From positions 123,903,826-123,967,825 of the forward strand of contig CM075850.1 in assembly GCA_037975125.1 (NCBI GenBank): a stretch of 64,000 bases of DNA, given 5' to 3'. The notes below the pieces were generated by a model. It had not been told where the DNA came from. It saw nothing but the letters and a program-made list of their open reading frames with translations, and searched no databases. Of this stretch, positions 12,801 through 27,800 are shown one piece after another; the first letter of the stretch is position 1; the number at the start of each line of letters is the position of its first letter. Made by a program: the position numbers and the translations under genes. This stretch comes from Latrodectus hesperus. Taxonomy: Eukaryota; Arthropoda; Arachnida; Araneae; Theridiidae.

Positions 12801-15800
12801 TGGCCAAACTGGATCTTTTTATTTTAATCAAAAGTTATGAATATATAAACAAAAAACTAAAAATAATTGCTAAAAAATTAAAAATCAATATTTAAATTTC
12901 GTGTGATGTCATATTTATAAGAGATATACATAAATCTAAAAAAAAATATGTGTTTTAGAATGATAAATTGAAAATTATAAAGCAATTACTTTCTAATAAA
13001 ATGTTTATTCAAAAATTAAAAATTCCATACATAATTTGTAAGAGTAAAGTTTATAACTATATAAAAAATAAATATCAATGAATTTAATATTAAATATTCT
13101 GTGAGAAATGAAAAATTGCCACTAAAGGGGGACTAACAAAAAAGGAGTCAGTTGATGTACGTTGACCGTGAGATGCGGTTGGAGAATGGCTAAACTCAAT
13201 ATTAAATTCTCTTGTTACTTGTAACTAGTTACAGTACTTCATTTAAATGTCCTGACATGGCTAAATGTATAAGTAATCTTAATGAAATATTGGGTTAAGT
13301 GTGAATGCACACAGGATATAACAATTCTTTATTGAAATATAATTTAAATATTGTCTAATGCAATCAAAATATGTTTCCAAAAATTCTATGGAAATTTATT
13401 GACACACAAATTATTATTGATACAAGTTACTCTTTCAATGTTTAATTATTTTTATTAAATAAAAAAATGTGAAAGACATACTTAGGGTTTGAATATTTTT
13501 TATTATTAATAAGTAGATGCTTAAAAATTTACCCAATTCTGAAAAAGTATAGGCATTTATCACTAAAACATTTTAGTGGCTTAATGGAAATTTATGTAAT
13601 CAACAAATTCTTCCTAACACACTATAGATTTACATTAGACAGAGAATTTGTTAATTATAACTTCAGAATTAAGAATCACTAAAAATATTTTTTAAACAAA
13701 CAGTTATGATGGCTTCAAGTATTTTTTTTAATAGAAATCTTCATATAAGAGATTACTCTGAAATTGATAGGGTGACGATCTAAATATTGTTATAGTGGTT
13801 GATTCACAGTCCACTTTAAAAGCTATCACTTCCATCATGCCACTTAACAAGGAACCAGTCCTTAGCTGCAAACTAGCAATTCATGCTTTGGTTATTAGAG
13901 GACGACATGTCCTGCAATGGATCCCGAGTCACAGTGGAATCATAGGAAATGAAATTGCAGACTCCCTGGCCAAGAATGGTTCCTATCTCCCACAGCCTGA
14001 TCCACCTGTTTACTATTACAGAGTTAAAAGAATCATTGATGCTAGATTTAAAGTGTATTGTAGAAGGACTTTTAGGGATTTGGGGTGGAGGGAAAGAATT
14101 AGAGTGACTCAATGGAAAATCCTATCCCTCATGACCTGCCTAGAACTGTTGGTGTTACCAAATTTTATAATTAAAAGAGGACATGACTACCTTTAAAGAC
14201 ATTTGCCCAGATTTGGTTTGGCAGACACTTTGACTTGTCATTTATGGAGTACCTTTGATTTGTCGGGAGATCACTTGTTCTGGACTTAGTGATATAGCAA
14301 CAGCCAACTGTGTAAAAATTTTCTTCACTGTTTGTCTGTCTGATCTCTATTGGGTCTCAGACTAATGGCAGTCATGCCAATATCTGGCATAGGGTATAAA
14401 AAAAATGTAAGACAATCCTGTCTGAAATTTTGAAAACGGCTATTTTTGAATAACTACTTAAAGTTTGTGATTATGGATATTAGAGATATTTAAACAGGTG
14501 CCTGTATGAAACATTTCAGTTTCCTATTATTTTAAATAGCACTCTTATGAATTGACTTTGATGACATAATATAATTTACTATTGCTATAAGTGCTATGCA
14601 TTAAACTATACTATTGCAAATTATCTTTCTACAACCCTTGAATAATTGTATAGTTAAAACCTTACAATTTTATAACATTAATTGAAGTTGATGAAATTGT
14701 ACTTTTTCATTTTTTAATAATTGATAACTTCTGATTTTGAGATAGTATTTGGCAGAAATATTTTGATATTTCCCTTCTTGTTATATTTTCAATTCATTCC
14801 TTCCCCAAAAAAAGTATAAAGAATTATTAGCTTATTTATCAAACATTAATTATTATTAGATTTTTTAAAAAATTTTTTAAAGCTTTGATTTCTACAATTT
14901 TGTTTGTAATCCATTTTTTCAAAATTCTTAATTTTTATAAAGAAAATACATAAAGAATAAAGTGTAATGCTGATTTATTTTAAATATTACTCTGATATTT
15001 CTTTACTGTTTTTATAAAGTTTTTACTATGAGTTAATAAAAATTTTTGTAACTTTGATAAATTTACATAATTAATAAATTTAAATGAAATACTTTAAAAT
15101 AATCTTAAGTGCTAAATATTAGTAAATTTTATTCTTTATCAGTGAAAGTTAGTTTTAAAATTCTTAATGCACACAAGAAATATATTTTTGATAAGAATAT
15201 TTTCTATTATAATAAATTGTTTTATACTTTGTTAAAACGAAAAAAAATTAATATTTTGAGCATTGTTTTAGAATAAAGAAAAAGATGCATAATAATAAAA
15301 AAAAGAAAATATCAGTGAAAATACAAAACAATCTACTTTTTTTAACATTTTATGAATGCAAAATGGGTAATTAATTCAGGTAGTTTCCATTGTATTTAGT
15401 TCAGGTTAAACTATTAAAAACATTTCATTGCATAAATAAAAATTTACAGCTGCCTGATAATTAACAACAACCAATTGGTAGGACTCTTCCCAATAAGAAT
15501 CCAATTTTAGCCATTGTTGAACAATAAGAAATGGATGCTGGAATTTCTTAACATGGAATCTTAGTGGGGGGAAGCAAGTGGACGGATAAAAAGGTTGTGA
15601 AGTGGGTGCTTGGGAGTTCTCAACTTTGTGATAATATGCAGTCAAACAATAATAAAAAGTCCTCCAAGATGATAAAATATTATGGATATGTAAGAGAGTT
15701 ACACCACTTGTTTTATTGTAATTTGTTTTAATTATTAAGTTTTTTATTTTGGATTAAAATAATGCTATTTGAGATTTTAATGTCAGTTAAACTCATAAAA

Positions 15801-18800
15801 ATTTATTAGTAATTCAGTTATGGATAAGAATTTTATTAATTATTAATTCACATTAACAATTAAATTTCAAATGCAGATTAATCAACAGATAATAATTTGG
15901 TGTTAAATATTTTTAAAAATATAAGATTGAATTAACTACATAAATGAAAGAAAAAAGTTCTATGTTCTTTCCGAACATATAAGGAATTAATTTCTTACCA
16001 TAATATAAAGTATACTTACACTTTCTTAAATAAATTTCTGTAAATAATAGTTTTTAATTTTTCCAGAACTAAGCGAATTCCCCACTTTATGAAGAAATCT
16101 TCAGATGCTTCCAAAGCATTTCCAAATCTCTGGAGATCACCATCCCTAAAAATGCAATAAAATTATTTTAAGTATATATCAGCATGAATTCTTCCTAATT
16201 GAAACCTAAATATCGAAAAATATGCACTAAATTAATTAAATAGAAATCAATAATAGAATATCTAACACAAATTTATTACAAATAAAGTTATAAATCTTTA
16301 AATACACACATACTATATTTGGTCAAGAAAATATTTTGTAAAAATACAAAGAAATGTTAGAAAGAGGAAGGAAATAATGTTGACAGCATTTAGCCACTTA
16401 TCTGAGACTTATTGTGAATTAATTTTATTATAAAAATTTCCTACTATTAACATTCACCTTTCAAAAGACATAACAATTTTTCAATAAATTACTTTATAAC
16501 ATTAAACAGTATTATTTTTAATGCTTAAATTCAGGATGAAATTTCTTTGCATTTTAATAACACAGGGAAAAAATAAAAATTAAGATACAAGTTAGATGCA
16601 CAAGAATGAAAAGTCATCTACATTCAAGTGGCAAATCAAAGGGAAAAGTTTTCAAATGCAGCAACTAACTAAAAGGGAAAACTGTTAAAAAGTATTTACA
16701 TATACTTAAAGAGTATTTTAAACTTTTACATACAGAAAAAAATAGCTGAAGGAGAAAAAAAGGAAAATTTAAAATTTGGTATAGAAAAAAAATTATGCAA
16801 TAAAATTGCTTCATATATCATCCTGAAATTGAATATTAGTTAATATGTATGATTTAAATTAGAAAAACCAAATATCATAAAAGGGTTTTCTGAAATAATC
16901 CAACTTGTGGCTTTATATCAATATGTTGTCTACATAAATTAGTTTTGTGATTTGGTTATAATTCAAGAAATGCATTAGAAATAGCCTTAAGAAACAACAT
17001 TAACCTAAATGGTACATTTTGAATACTTGACAATTCACATATACATAAAAATGAATCTATAATTTAAAAAGTATTACTTAACAGCCTTTGCAAGTTCAGC
17101 AAACTGCATAAGTTCATATTTTTGTAGTAAATGCATTGAAGGCATTATACCCTATGAAAAACATTAAAATCATAAATTGCAATAATTTATTGAAAACAAG
17201 AAAATTAAACATAGTATATATTGATACATAAATGAATTAAATTAATTCCAAAATTAATAAAAAATAGATGTTCATTTACATGCCTAATTCACACACTAGT
17301 AGTCGATGCAATAAAAACAAAGCATAAATTTTATAAGCAATTTTCTGCTACATTAGTAAATTTAACAGAAAAAAATTTGCAAACTTTATATAATTACATA
17401 CATTATATATAAATTAGTATTAAATGTTAATAAACATTGAGTAAGGGGCGTGGTGGCCTGGTTGGTTACAGCATTGTTCTCATTATCGGAAGATAGTGAG
17501 CTGAATCTCGGCTTAACCAAAGACTTGTTGTGTTCGCTAATGGCGGCTGGGACACGTTAAAACTAGGCGTAGTAACATTGTCCTCCTAGTGAATTATACC
17601 TCTGAGAGTGGCATTCTAAGTATTGGGGATCTTCTGCTGGATCCTTGCTTCAAAGTCATAAAGATTCCATGCAGGTGTTTCTATCTAATTGGTAGAACCC
17701 AACTGAGGGCTAGGTATAGGGAAGCATACAGGTGTAACAACAACAATACACTAAATAACATATTTTGTTAAGTCCCACAATATGGTTCATTAATATATAT
17801 ATCAGTAGAGAATTTTTATTACATATTCATTAACAATCAAATGATTAGACGTAAAGTGATGAATTACTCTCAAGAATGAAATTGTAGTTATTCAAAGTCT
17901 GCAAAAAATTGAATCTTAAGTATTCTTAACAATTTTTATGAAGGAAAGCTTAATTGAAGGAGATTATTTATTTGCTTACGGAATACACTCCTTTAATTAA
18001 ACTTTTTTAAATTAAGAAACAGATATAATTATATATTAAGAGTTTAATTAGCAATTAGTTGTTTTTGTCATTCATTAGTAACTTTTTTCATATAAAGAAT
18101 AATTAGACTGGATCCAACATTTCATTAGTTTAGTAAGCTAGAAAGAAGTATGATTTGAATTTTGATTTCAATGCAACAAAATTACAAGCTATAGATGTAA
18201 ATAATGTTTAGTTTTGAATAAATATCCATAGTATTTATATATTTTACATTTTAACTTATTAAATCAATAATCAATTGAGCAAATTTAATGCAATGGAAAG
18301 ACACTTTCAGAAGTTCTTAATTATTTTTATTAACTTCCAATACAAAATAAAAGAATTCTAATTTGAAAAAAGGAAATATCAGATTAAATTTGTTTATTCA
18401 AATTCTGAAGCTTATATATGATGTTGTTGCATGCCCCCGAGGTCAGCAGTGCTAGACCAGGTCCATGAGCGCGTACACCTTTAAAAAGTGTAGTACCATA
18501 AGTGGATTCTCTATCAGATCTCTCCAGGAGAGACCAAGGCATTGAAGAATATGTTCAGGAGAGACCTGTTCATTTAAGCACTTGGAGCAAATTTTGAATT
18601 TCTTCGTACCCTTGACGAATTTCAAGTTACTAAGATGCCCACTTCTGAAACGGACAATAGCCGTTTGTTCTTGTCTATTAAGACCAGTTACCAAGGAAGC
18701 ACCTGGATGGGCACAGCAGTACCAATGATGCTCAGGAGGGACAATCCAAGTGGTTTTATTCTTGTGTTTAATCTTTGAAAGAATCTTCTGAAATGTGAGA

Positions 18801-21800
18801 GGTGCCGACAGCATATCGTCCTCAGACACACCAGCTTTGGCCAAAGTGTCCGCAATCTTATTCCCCTTGAGATCCATGTGGAAGCTTATATATTGTTACA
18901 AGCAATAATAAATAAAAATAAACAAAAATTAAATATACTCAGAAACATCTAATGAACTTTTTATTAATTTAATCTCTGGAAGAGAATTTAATTTTTTTTA
19001 AAGCAAGAAACAAAACTTATTTTGCTAGATATATATCAATATTAATTATGTCAGAACATTTTTTGTACATTTTAAGCTACATATTAAGAAAGAAAAATAC
19101 TTACAAGCACCATTTTAACAGTAATCAGAAATATAAGAATAAGTTGCTTATTTCGTTTAGATCCTTTATGGCAATGCTGAAAAGCAAAGGTCAAATTCTC
19201 ATCAGCTGTAAAAAAACACAAATTATTAATATTTATTGAATGGTGACAAAATTAACATATTTATTGAATGGTGAGTTTTAAATACACATACATGCATACA
19301 AAATGTTGCAAGATTCTGAATATATATCACATCATACTTAGTTAAATAACTGATGCAATTATAACAATTACTAAATAAATTTAATTGCTATAATATTATA
19401 ACTCAATAAAATAACTGTTTAAAATAATTAGTTTAAACACCAACAGATTAGATTTAAACAAATTTCTTTTGAAAAATTTGACATTTTTTCCAAAATATCT
19501 TGTTTTAAATTCATTCTGCATTGAATGTTATCAAATTCATTCAAAGATTTTGATTACATAAACAGAAAAGACATAGTATAGAATTTTCTTTCCTTTTCTT
19601 TTTTAAAAAATTGCATTGGGTAGTGGTTTAAAAAGTATATATTTTTTATCCTGCAGTAGATAATTATCCACAAGTAAAACCATATCATTCAAATAAATTA
19701 TCTCTCTAGTAAAATAATAAATATAACTTCAACATTTTTCTAGAAAAATTATTTTATGGGGGGAAGACTTAAATTGTAGAAATTGCAGAGACTTTCAAAA
19801 CTATTATGATAATTAAATGCATTTCTATGATAATTAAATACAAAACTACTACTGTGATCAATAAAACTACTATAATATATTATTATAAATTTTCTTTTAC
19901 ATGTTCTTGTTTTTACATATATATACAATTTATAATTTCAATTTAATTCATAGAAGTTTTAATTGAACTGATTCTTATAATAGAAATACTTTTTTACACC
20001 GTTTTCTTTACAGTTATATCATTTACAATATTTTAAGATATAAATAATACCAAACAACAGTGAATGCTTAAAAAAATCGGCAAATTTTTCTTGATTTATG
20101 GCATTAATTTAGAAAAAAGTTTATTTAAAATTTTCTCATAAATCAAAATTAAGTTTTTAAATTAATAAATAGAGGAAAACTGATATTGCTTAGCTACAAT
20201 TATTTTAGGTCCAACATACCTAATTTGAATTTGCTTTGAAACATCTGTTGTTGACCGACAAAGTATCTAGAATTATAAAAGTAAAGAAAATTATACAATA
20301 AATTATATAACATTAACTATAATTAAAATTACTGAAAATATCAGTAGAAAATGCATTTGAAACTTATGTATCTTACTTGTATGTAACTCTTTGAGCAATA
20401 GGGTACTGATCTTTGAGACTGGAACTTTCTATTACACGAATCAAAGGTTTCAAGAGATGAAGCTTATTAACCTGGAATGGCAATAAAAAGTTAATATAGA
20501 CAAAATAAATAAATAATTAGAATTTCAAATTGGACACTTTACACTTTTCTATAGACAGTGTACTTTTATAAAATAAGATTTAATCAATCCAACAATAAGG
20601 AATATAAACTACATTATTCTATCAGTAATTATGCTCTGATATTTACCTTTTAAAGTAAAATCAAAAACCATAGAAAAATGATATCATTGAAGTAATTTAA
20701 AATAGAATCTCAGTACATATTGTTATTATTGACTGCCACCTTTTTAAATTTATTTTTTCTTACATTTAGTAGAAATAAAACATTTTAACAGTAAGAGTTG
20801 AAAAAATATTTTCAAATAGTTAAGCTGATTTTTATGTTATGAAATATTATACTTGTATCTAAGTTCCTCTCATCATGTTGTACAATGAAAGAACATAAAT
20901 ATAAATATGCACATACTGCAAGTAAAAATAGAAACATGGAGCAAGCAGAAGATATCCAGACATGGTTTATCACTGACAGAGGTATAATTTTATTTGAATG
21001 TATCTTGATCATTATTTATTGTGAATGATCGACAACTATTGGTGAACACATCATAAATTCATTATTTGGGCTGGCTATATGCATATAACTTGCTACATTC
21101 AGAAAACAAGAAAGATGCTTTTGTCATGTAGGCTACTTTAAGCCTATCAACTGATGTTAGTAATGGTTCAAATAATTGGACAAAGTAATAAACAATAGTA
21201 ATATGATTAGAACATAATACAAGAGCCTAGTTATGTTTTCATTTTATGACCAATGCTTTAAAATAGATTTCAAACCATTGCAATCCATAAAATAAAATAA
21301 ATGGGAAGAAAACACAAAGAAAGAAAAGTGGATCTCCTTAAATCAGTGCAGTTTAATTCTGAATACTCCAATACGTTATGCAATAAATATTAATTTTTGA
21401 TATGATACTAGGAAATATATTATTTAATGGATCACAATATTTCAAGATGTCTTTGAATATTATTTTGATACAAAAATAATTTTTATACTGGAAAGAAAAG
21501 TTAAATACTTTGGTAAAATTCACTTACTTTGAAATAAATTTTAAATAATTGATTTGTTAAATTGAGTATGCCCCATCTTTTAGAGTCTTCAGTACTAGAA
21601 CGACTGAAAAAATATAATGGAAATAAATATGAAAATTCAGGCAATTATGCAATTACATGAGAATTTTATATGATAATTAAAAATACAATATAAGTGTTAT
21701 GAGCAGCAAATGTAAAGCAATGACACCAACATCTGAAACAAGTGAATGAATACAGTAATATGACTGTACATAAAGACTTTGAATGTGTATACACCCAACT

Positions 21801-24800
21801 CAATAAACTTGAGATTGGATGTTCTAATAATATGACCTTCAGATGTCAACATAAAAAAAAATTTAATTTCTTCTATAATCATGTGAAAAAAATTACTATG
21901 ATGCTTCATTTAATCCATGCTTTAAATATATAATCAATTATCTTATCAACTTCTTAAATTAAAACATAACCATCTGATTCAAATAACTGTTGGAAAATTT
22001 GGTCACTTTGCTTCTAAAATATAATTTTTAAGATATGAAGAACTTTCATTTCAGACACTGACACTTTATAGGTCAATTTTACTTAATGCCAATGATTATT
22101 AGACAAAAAACAATGACAGTAAACTAACATAAAAAAGTAATAAAATAACAATAATCATGGAACATACTTGTCACCAACACATATCCTGAAAAATCCCATG
22201 AGAAGGTCAGCTCCCTTTTCCAACATTTCATTAGGTTTTTCTTTTTTATCCAATTGCAAATCAGCCTAAAATATCCAAGAAAATCAGGATTATTATGATA
22301 AAATGTCTTAAGGCACAAATAAGTATAAATTTTTAGGAATTAAATTTACAACAAAACTCAGTTAATGAAAATGTATTTTTAAAATGTGAAAACAAGCATT
22401 TAAAAACAATACAAAATATAAACAAAACATTTCCTTACTCTTATTGCAAGTTTTCTGAGATCCAAACACACAGTATACATAATTGGCAAAGCCCAATTTT
22501 CATCTTTGTGAGTTTGTAATATTTTTGTAAATGTTATGTTCTAAGTTAAAGACAAGTATTTATAAATTCATACAATATATATACATAACTCCATAAAAAA
22601 TCATTTCTGAAAAGTGTACAAATGGGATTTTATAAGGGTGAAAATTTTAGTTTCATGTGAAATTTCTAAATTTAAATTCTGATAGTCAAATGAGCCTTAT
22701 CTATTACCTCAAAATTGATTATTGACACATTTTCAAAAAATACGGATATTACTTAATATTGAATAACAGAAATAAAAGATAAAAAATATTTTATATTAAT
22801 ATGAAACTTAGTGCTGTAAAAATATTCATTGTAAAAGTGGATTGCTAAAAAATATTTCAATATTTAAAAATGGTTAGTGTAAAAAAAGTTAAGCAAAGAA
22901 TTTTTATTTTACTGCTAAGATTTTTTAAAATTGATAGTAAAGAGCAATAAATATATAATATAGGTTTGGTTGTATCTATATTATCTTTATATAAAAATTT
23001 TGTTTTATCTATATAAACTTAACTTATTCTGCATTAAATTTCACGGATTTATCAAGTAAATTAAATTTGAGTTTAAATGATTAAGTAAATAATAAAGTTT
23101 ACTTATTCAAGTAATGCAAAAAAAATTGTAAGCTGTCAGAAAACAGATATTTAAAATATCTACAAAAATAGAAGAAATTATGATATATATATATCAAATA
23201 TTCAAGCAAACATATAACTATGTACATTTTCTACATTTTTTTAAAATATGTTTGCTTTGTCTTTTATGAAAGATTTTCGTAAACTACATAATTTTCAAAA
23301 AATATAGAAATGATATATTTATCAAAAGAATCATTAAATTTCAATGAACAAATATGAAATAAAAGTAAAAAGCTAGCCTATGTCTATTCTATCTTTAAAA
23401 TAGCCTATTTTTAATTAAAGATCCAACTAACTTTAGATTTTTCTTAAGTAGAGGTACAAATTTAAAAACATTTGTAATCTTATAATATCATGTAAAAAAA
23501 CAAAACAATTTACAGATTAATAAAATACAAATAAAAATACAACCATGTATTTTTATTTGCATTTTAAAACACAAACAACCAAACAAGATTCATAAAACTA
23601 AGTAAAATTTTTATGAATGCATCACATAAATTTAAAAAGGAAAAAATAAAAATAACTCAAGAAAAAACCTCATACTTCTAAATAACAAAAATCTTTTAAA
23701 TAACAAGTACAACTAAATATTAAAAACAAATAGAAGAAAATATTCCAACTTTAAAAAATTAATTAGTATTTTAAATGTAGAATTGTTAAAATAATACTCA
23801 AAATTACACATTGTATATTTTGAGAATTTTTAAATATAGATGTAGTTGTTTGTAAAATCAGAATACACAAATTTCACAAAATTTTTCCATACAGTTGTTA
23901 CCATTATAATTTAAGTAAACCTAATAAATTTACTAAATACACAAATATTTTATTTACTTAACTTTTTGTTAACCCATAACAAATTTGTTTAAACTCTGAA
24001 TACAAATATCAATCTTTTTTTTAAAAAAGTTCAATTTATATAAAGGATACTGCACTAATGCAAAATGATGCTTATAAGCCTCAACATAATTTCCTTCATG
24101 CATTTCCTGCAAACATCTGTAATTGAGAAAAAAAATTAGAACTAATAATAAGGTTAAAAAAAATAAGATTGCTTGCTATGATAAGACATTTTATATCAAT
24201 AAAATAGATGCTATTAAATTGTACATACATTTACATGAAACTATTGCGATATGAATGTAACATAATAACTTCATCAGAAGTTGTTATATTCTTCATTATT
24301 AAAAGGTATCAAAAATAAATCTATGATATTTTTTAGAGCCAACATAAATTTTGCATTCACCTGATGTGCAATAAAACCACTTCATCCCAAGGAGGATCAA
24401 ATATCCTTTTTACATTTGAATCAGGGTTGGAGGAATATATTTTAGAACTCATAGCATGAGCACCTTGGATTGACAAATATTCCTAAAAAGAAAAGCATAA
24501 AAATGAATAAACATCCACTTTAGAAAACACAATTGTGATTAATTGGATTAACATAAAACTATTTCTTATAAAATAGTGATTTAATAAAAATAAATTCTCA
24601 TTGTTAATATTAAAAAAATATATAGACTTTTTCACAATAGTGAAATTTAATGAAACAAGTTAAACATATATATACAATTTAATATAAGAACATTGTAAAA
24701 ATTCATATTGAACTTTGGTATAAGATACTAGAATGCACTTCATATATAATTAATTTGTTTTATACATGCCAATACTTTGCTTAGTTACAGTAGTTGCATT

Positions 24801-27800
24801 TAAAAGTACTTTTTGTCCCTATAACACTGAATATTGTAAAACAGGTAAATTCTTTATAAGGACGTATTCATAAAAAATGTTTAATTTTTGATTCATAGTG
24901 CATTATGTGAAAAAAAGAACTTATTTAGAATATACTTCTACTCTATGAACTGAGAAAAAATAGCAGTATAAAATTTGGAAGAGTAATTTTAAGCTGGCAA
25001 CTCATTCAAGATGGGGAAGTTTTCCAATATTAATGATAGTACTATGATTGATTTATGGGTATGAAATCTTAGAATAATAAGAAAATATAAGGTAGCAAGT
25101 GAATTTTGGCAACTGAACAATGTTTAGCAAGACTGATTAAAAAATGCATAATTTGATGCAAAAATAGACAAAAACTTGGAATTATCTGATTTAAATGAAA
25201 AATTATTTGATTTGAATGAAGTTTTGAATTCTTTTGTATTTTTATTAAAAAATGTAAGATATAGAATTTTAATACAATTAAAAATGATTGTTTATTTTAG
25301 TTGCAAAACATGAAGAATTTTAGAGCACTTTATCATAATATATTTAAAGAATTTGTGAAGATTTCAGTATAATTATAATTTGAAATTTTTATAATATACA
25401 ATATTTTCATTTCAAATGTAATTATTTATTGTGATACAATTCTTAATAATAAAAATAAGAATTATAGTCAAGATCTTTCATCAAAAAGAGAAAAAATAAA
25501 AATAACAATTTAACTTTTAACAGCACAAATAAAATATTACATTAAAAACAGAAATGAAGAGCCCTATTATTATTATTCAGAAAAAATACACAGTAAAAGT
25601 AATAGAATAGTAAATTGCTTATTATACAAATTATAATAATCAAAATTACTTATTATAATTTTACTACATTCTCCAATTATAGTACTAATTTTCATCACTA
25701 AATGAAGATTTATATTGAAAGAAAATAGATGTAAGTTATTTAAAAGAATGGAAACAAAAAAAAAAAATAAAAGAACTGAACCAAAATAAATTTTATATCA
25801 ATTTTTTTAGCTATTTCTACAATATTGCTATAATCTAGAATCTACTCTTAAACAAAAAAGTATTAAACAAATCCAAGCAAAAGAAAAGTTACACATAAAT
25901 GTTTTGTGTAAAAATGATTCCTTATATATGTTAGAAGCTTGTTTTTAACATTGAAGAAATTGCAAAAGCTGTTAAAAGAACTTACTGCTTTATTTGATAT
26001 GTCTATAATAAACCTAACAAAAAAATTTTTTATATAGGTACCAGCAAAATACTCCTTAAAATTGAAACTTTGTAAAATAGAAAAATAACTATTATATATA
26101 TAAATTTTTATTACATTGCCTTTTTTTTTATAAATAAAGTACAATCAGAAACAAAATTTTTAGAATGCATTATATAAAAAATATATGCAAAATAAAATTC
26201 ATAATTATAAACAATTCTTATTTTCATTTTATTGTAAAAAAATCAATTAAAATAATCATTTATTTTTTGCTATTTTAAAAGTACATTTCCAAAAAAACAC
26301 TTTTTCAATGTAAAAAAGCATTTCAGTTTTTTCTCCAAAAAAGTATTATAATCTTGTTAGCCATTCATCTATATGTTTTTGCAGGCAGTCACAGCACTTA
26401 GTGAATTTTCTATATTTGATGTATAAACATTCTTTCTCATTCTTATTTATTACTTAATTATTTAATTATCTAATAATTCTTATTCACAAACTAAACTTAA
26501 ACCCAGATTTAAAAAGTCCTAAAATCAAATTTTGGGTAACAATAGGTTTCAATGTCAATGCTTATAAATGAACCACTTAATTTCACATAAGTGACAGATA
26601 ATTTTTCTTTGCTTTCTTCAATAAACATTCAGACCAAAAAGACTTAAATAATGTTTTTTTCTACAACATCATTTTATCCATACATTTACAAGGGCATTGC
26701 ATGTACAATGTCAAATTTCTAAGGTGATTCCAAAACAAGACCACTCCTTTCAAAAATATTCCATATTTACACCAGGAGCAACTGATTAAAGTCAAATGTA
26801 AGTAAGAGTCAGAAGTTAAGTTAGGTGGTAAAAATTCTCCATGAATTCCTTAAAAAAATCCAGCGTGAACAATGGATGAAGCTGATGCTTATTAATTGAT
26901 CAAAGTATACTCAAATAAATACCATTAAAATTTATTAAAAATATTTTCCTTTAATTTTGATTTAAGAATTAAAGCTACTTTTCCTTCATTACATTGATTA
27001 ATTAATAAATTCATTATTATTTATCCACAATTCAAAGTATTTACAATTTTTCAATATTAATATCAGTAAAGTTTTTCAATCATAAAATAAATATAATAAA
27101 TAACCACAAGATTAAAATAATGGCAAATGAAAAATGCATTGAAAGAGTTCATAAGAAAGAGATTTTTCAAAAATTTAGTTTATAAATGAAAATTAAAATT
27201 GTAATTGCACCTATGTACTCTATTAGGGACTAGACAAGTTTGTAAAATTATGAGTGTTCATAAAAACAAGCATTTACAATTTTCTACTTAGGTCATTCAA
27301 GTTTTTTTGATAACACAGTTTTTTATAATTAAAGAAATTGTCCAAAAAATTATATTCATACTATTGATTAAATATTTTTACTGAGAAATTAAAGCATTCT
27401 TAGAAACACCACTCAAATATTTTTCAAAACTTTTAAATTAGAAATATTATTCAGTACATATGAAGAGCAAAAATTCTATGTCAATTCTATTTTACAGTTA
27501 TTCATAACTACTTCTTTGTATATGTAACTAGAATTTGTTTCTGTATTATAATCAGAAAAAACTATTTCAAAGTTCAGAAAGTTTTAAACTAAATAAAGAA
27601 ATTTTAATAACTTTTTATTACAAATGGATACCCAACTATTAAAAATAACTTTTGTTCAATTCTTAATTTATAATGGAATATACACAGTAGCGAATAACAA
27701 CTTGAAAATTAGATATAAGATTTCATATGAAAAAGAATAAATTACAACACTATTTTGCACATAAACTTTGAAAATTGCTTAGTATAAAAATTATAGTGTT

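Noticed and set aside
15406..15645. 79-codon minus frame in PCID2 intron 12
   Set aside because: No similarity recognised and no splice signals; at most an old repeat fragment.
17447..17530. Possible tRNA gene
   Set aside because: The A/B-box arrangement is decayed, no full cloverleaf is visible, and a SINE body and tail follow.
25863..26144. 93-codon minus frame in a PCID2 intron
   Set aside because: AT-coded residues (K, N, F, I, Y), no similarity, no conserved start.
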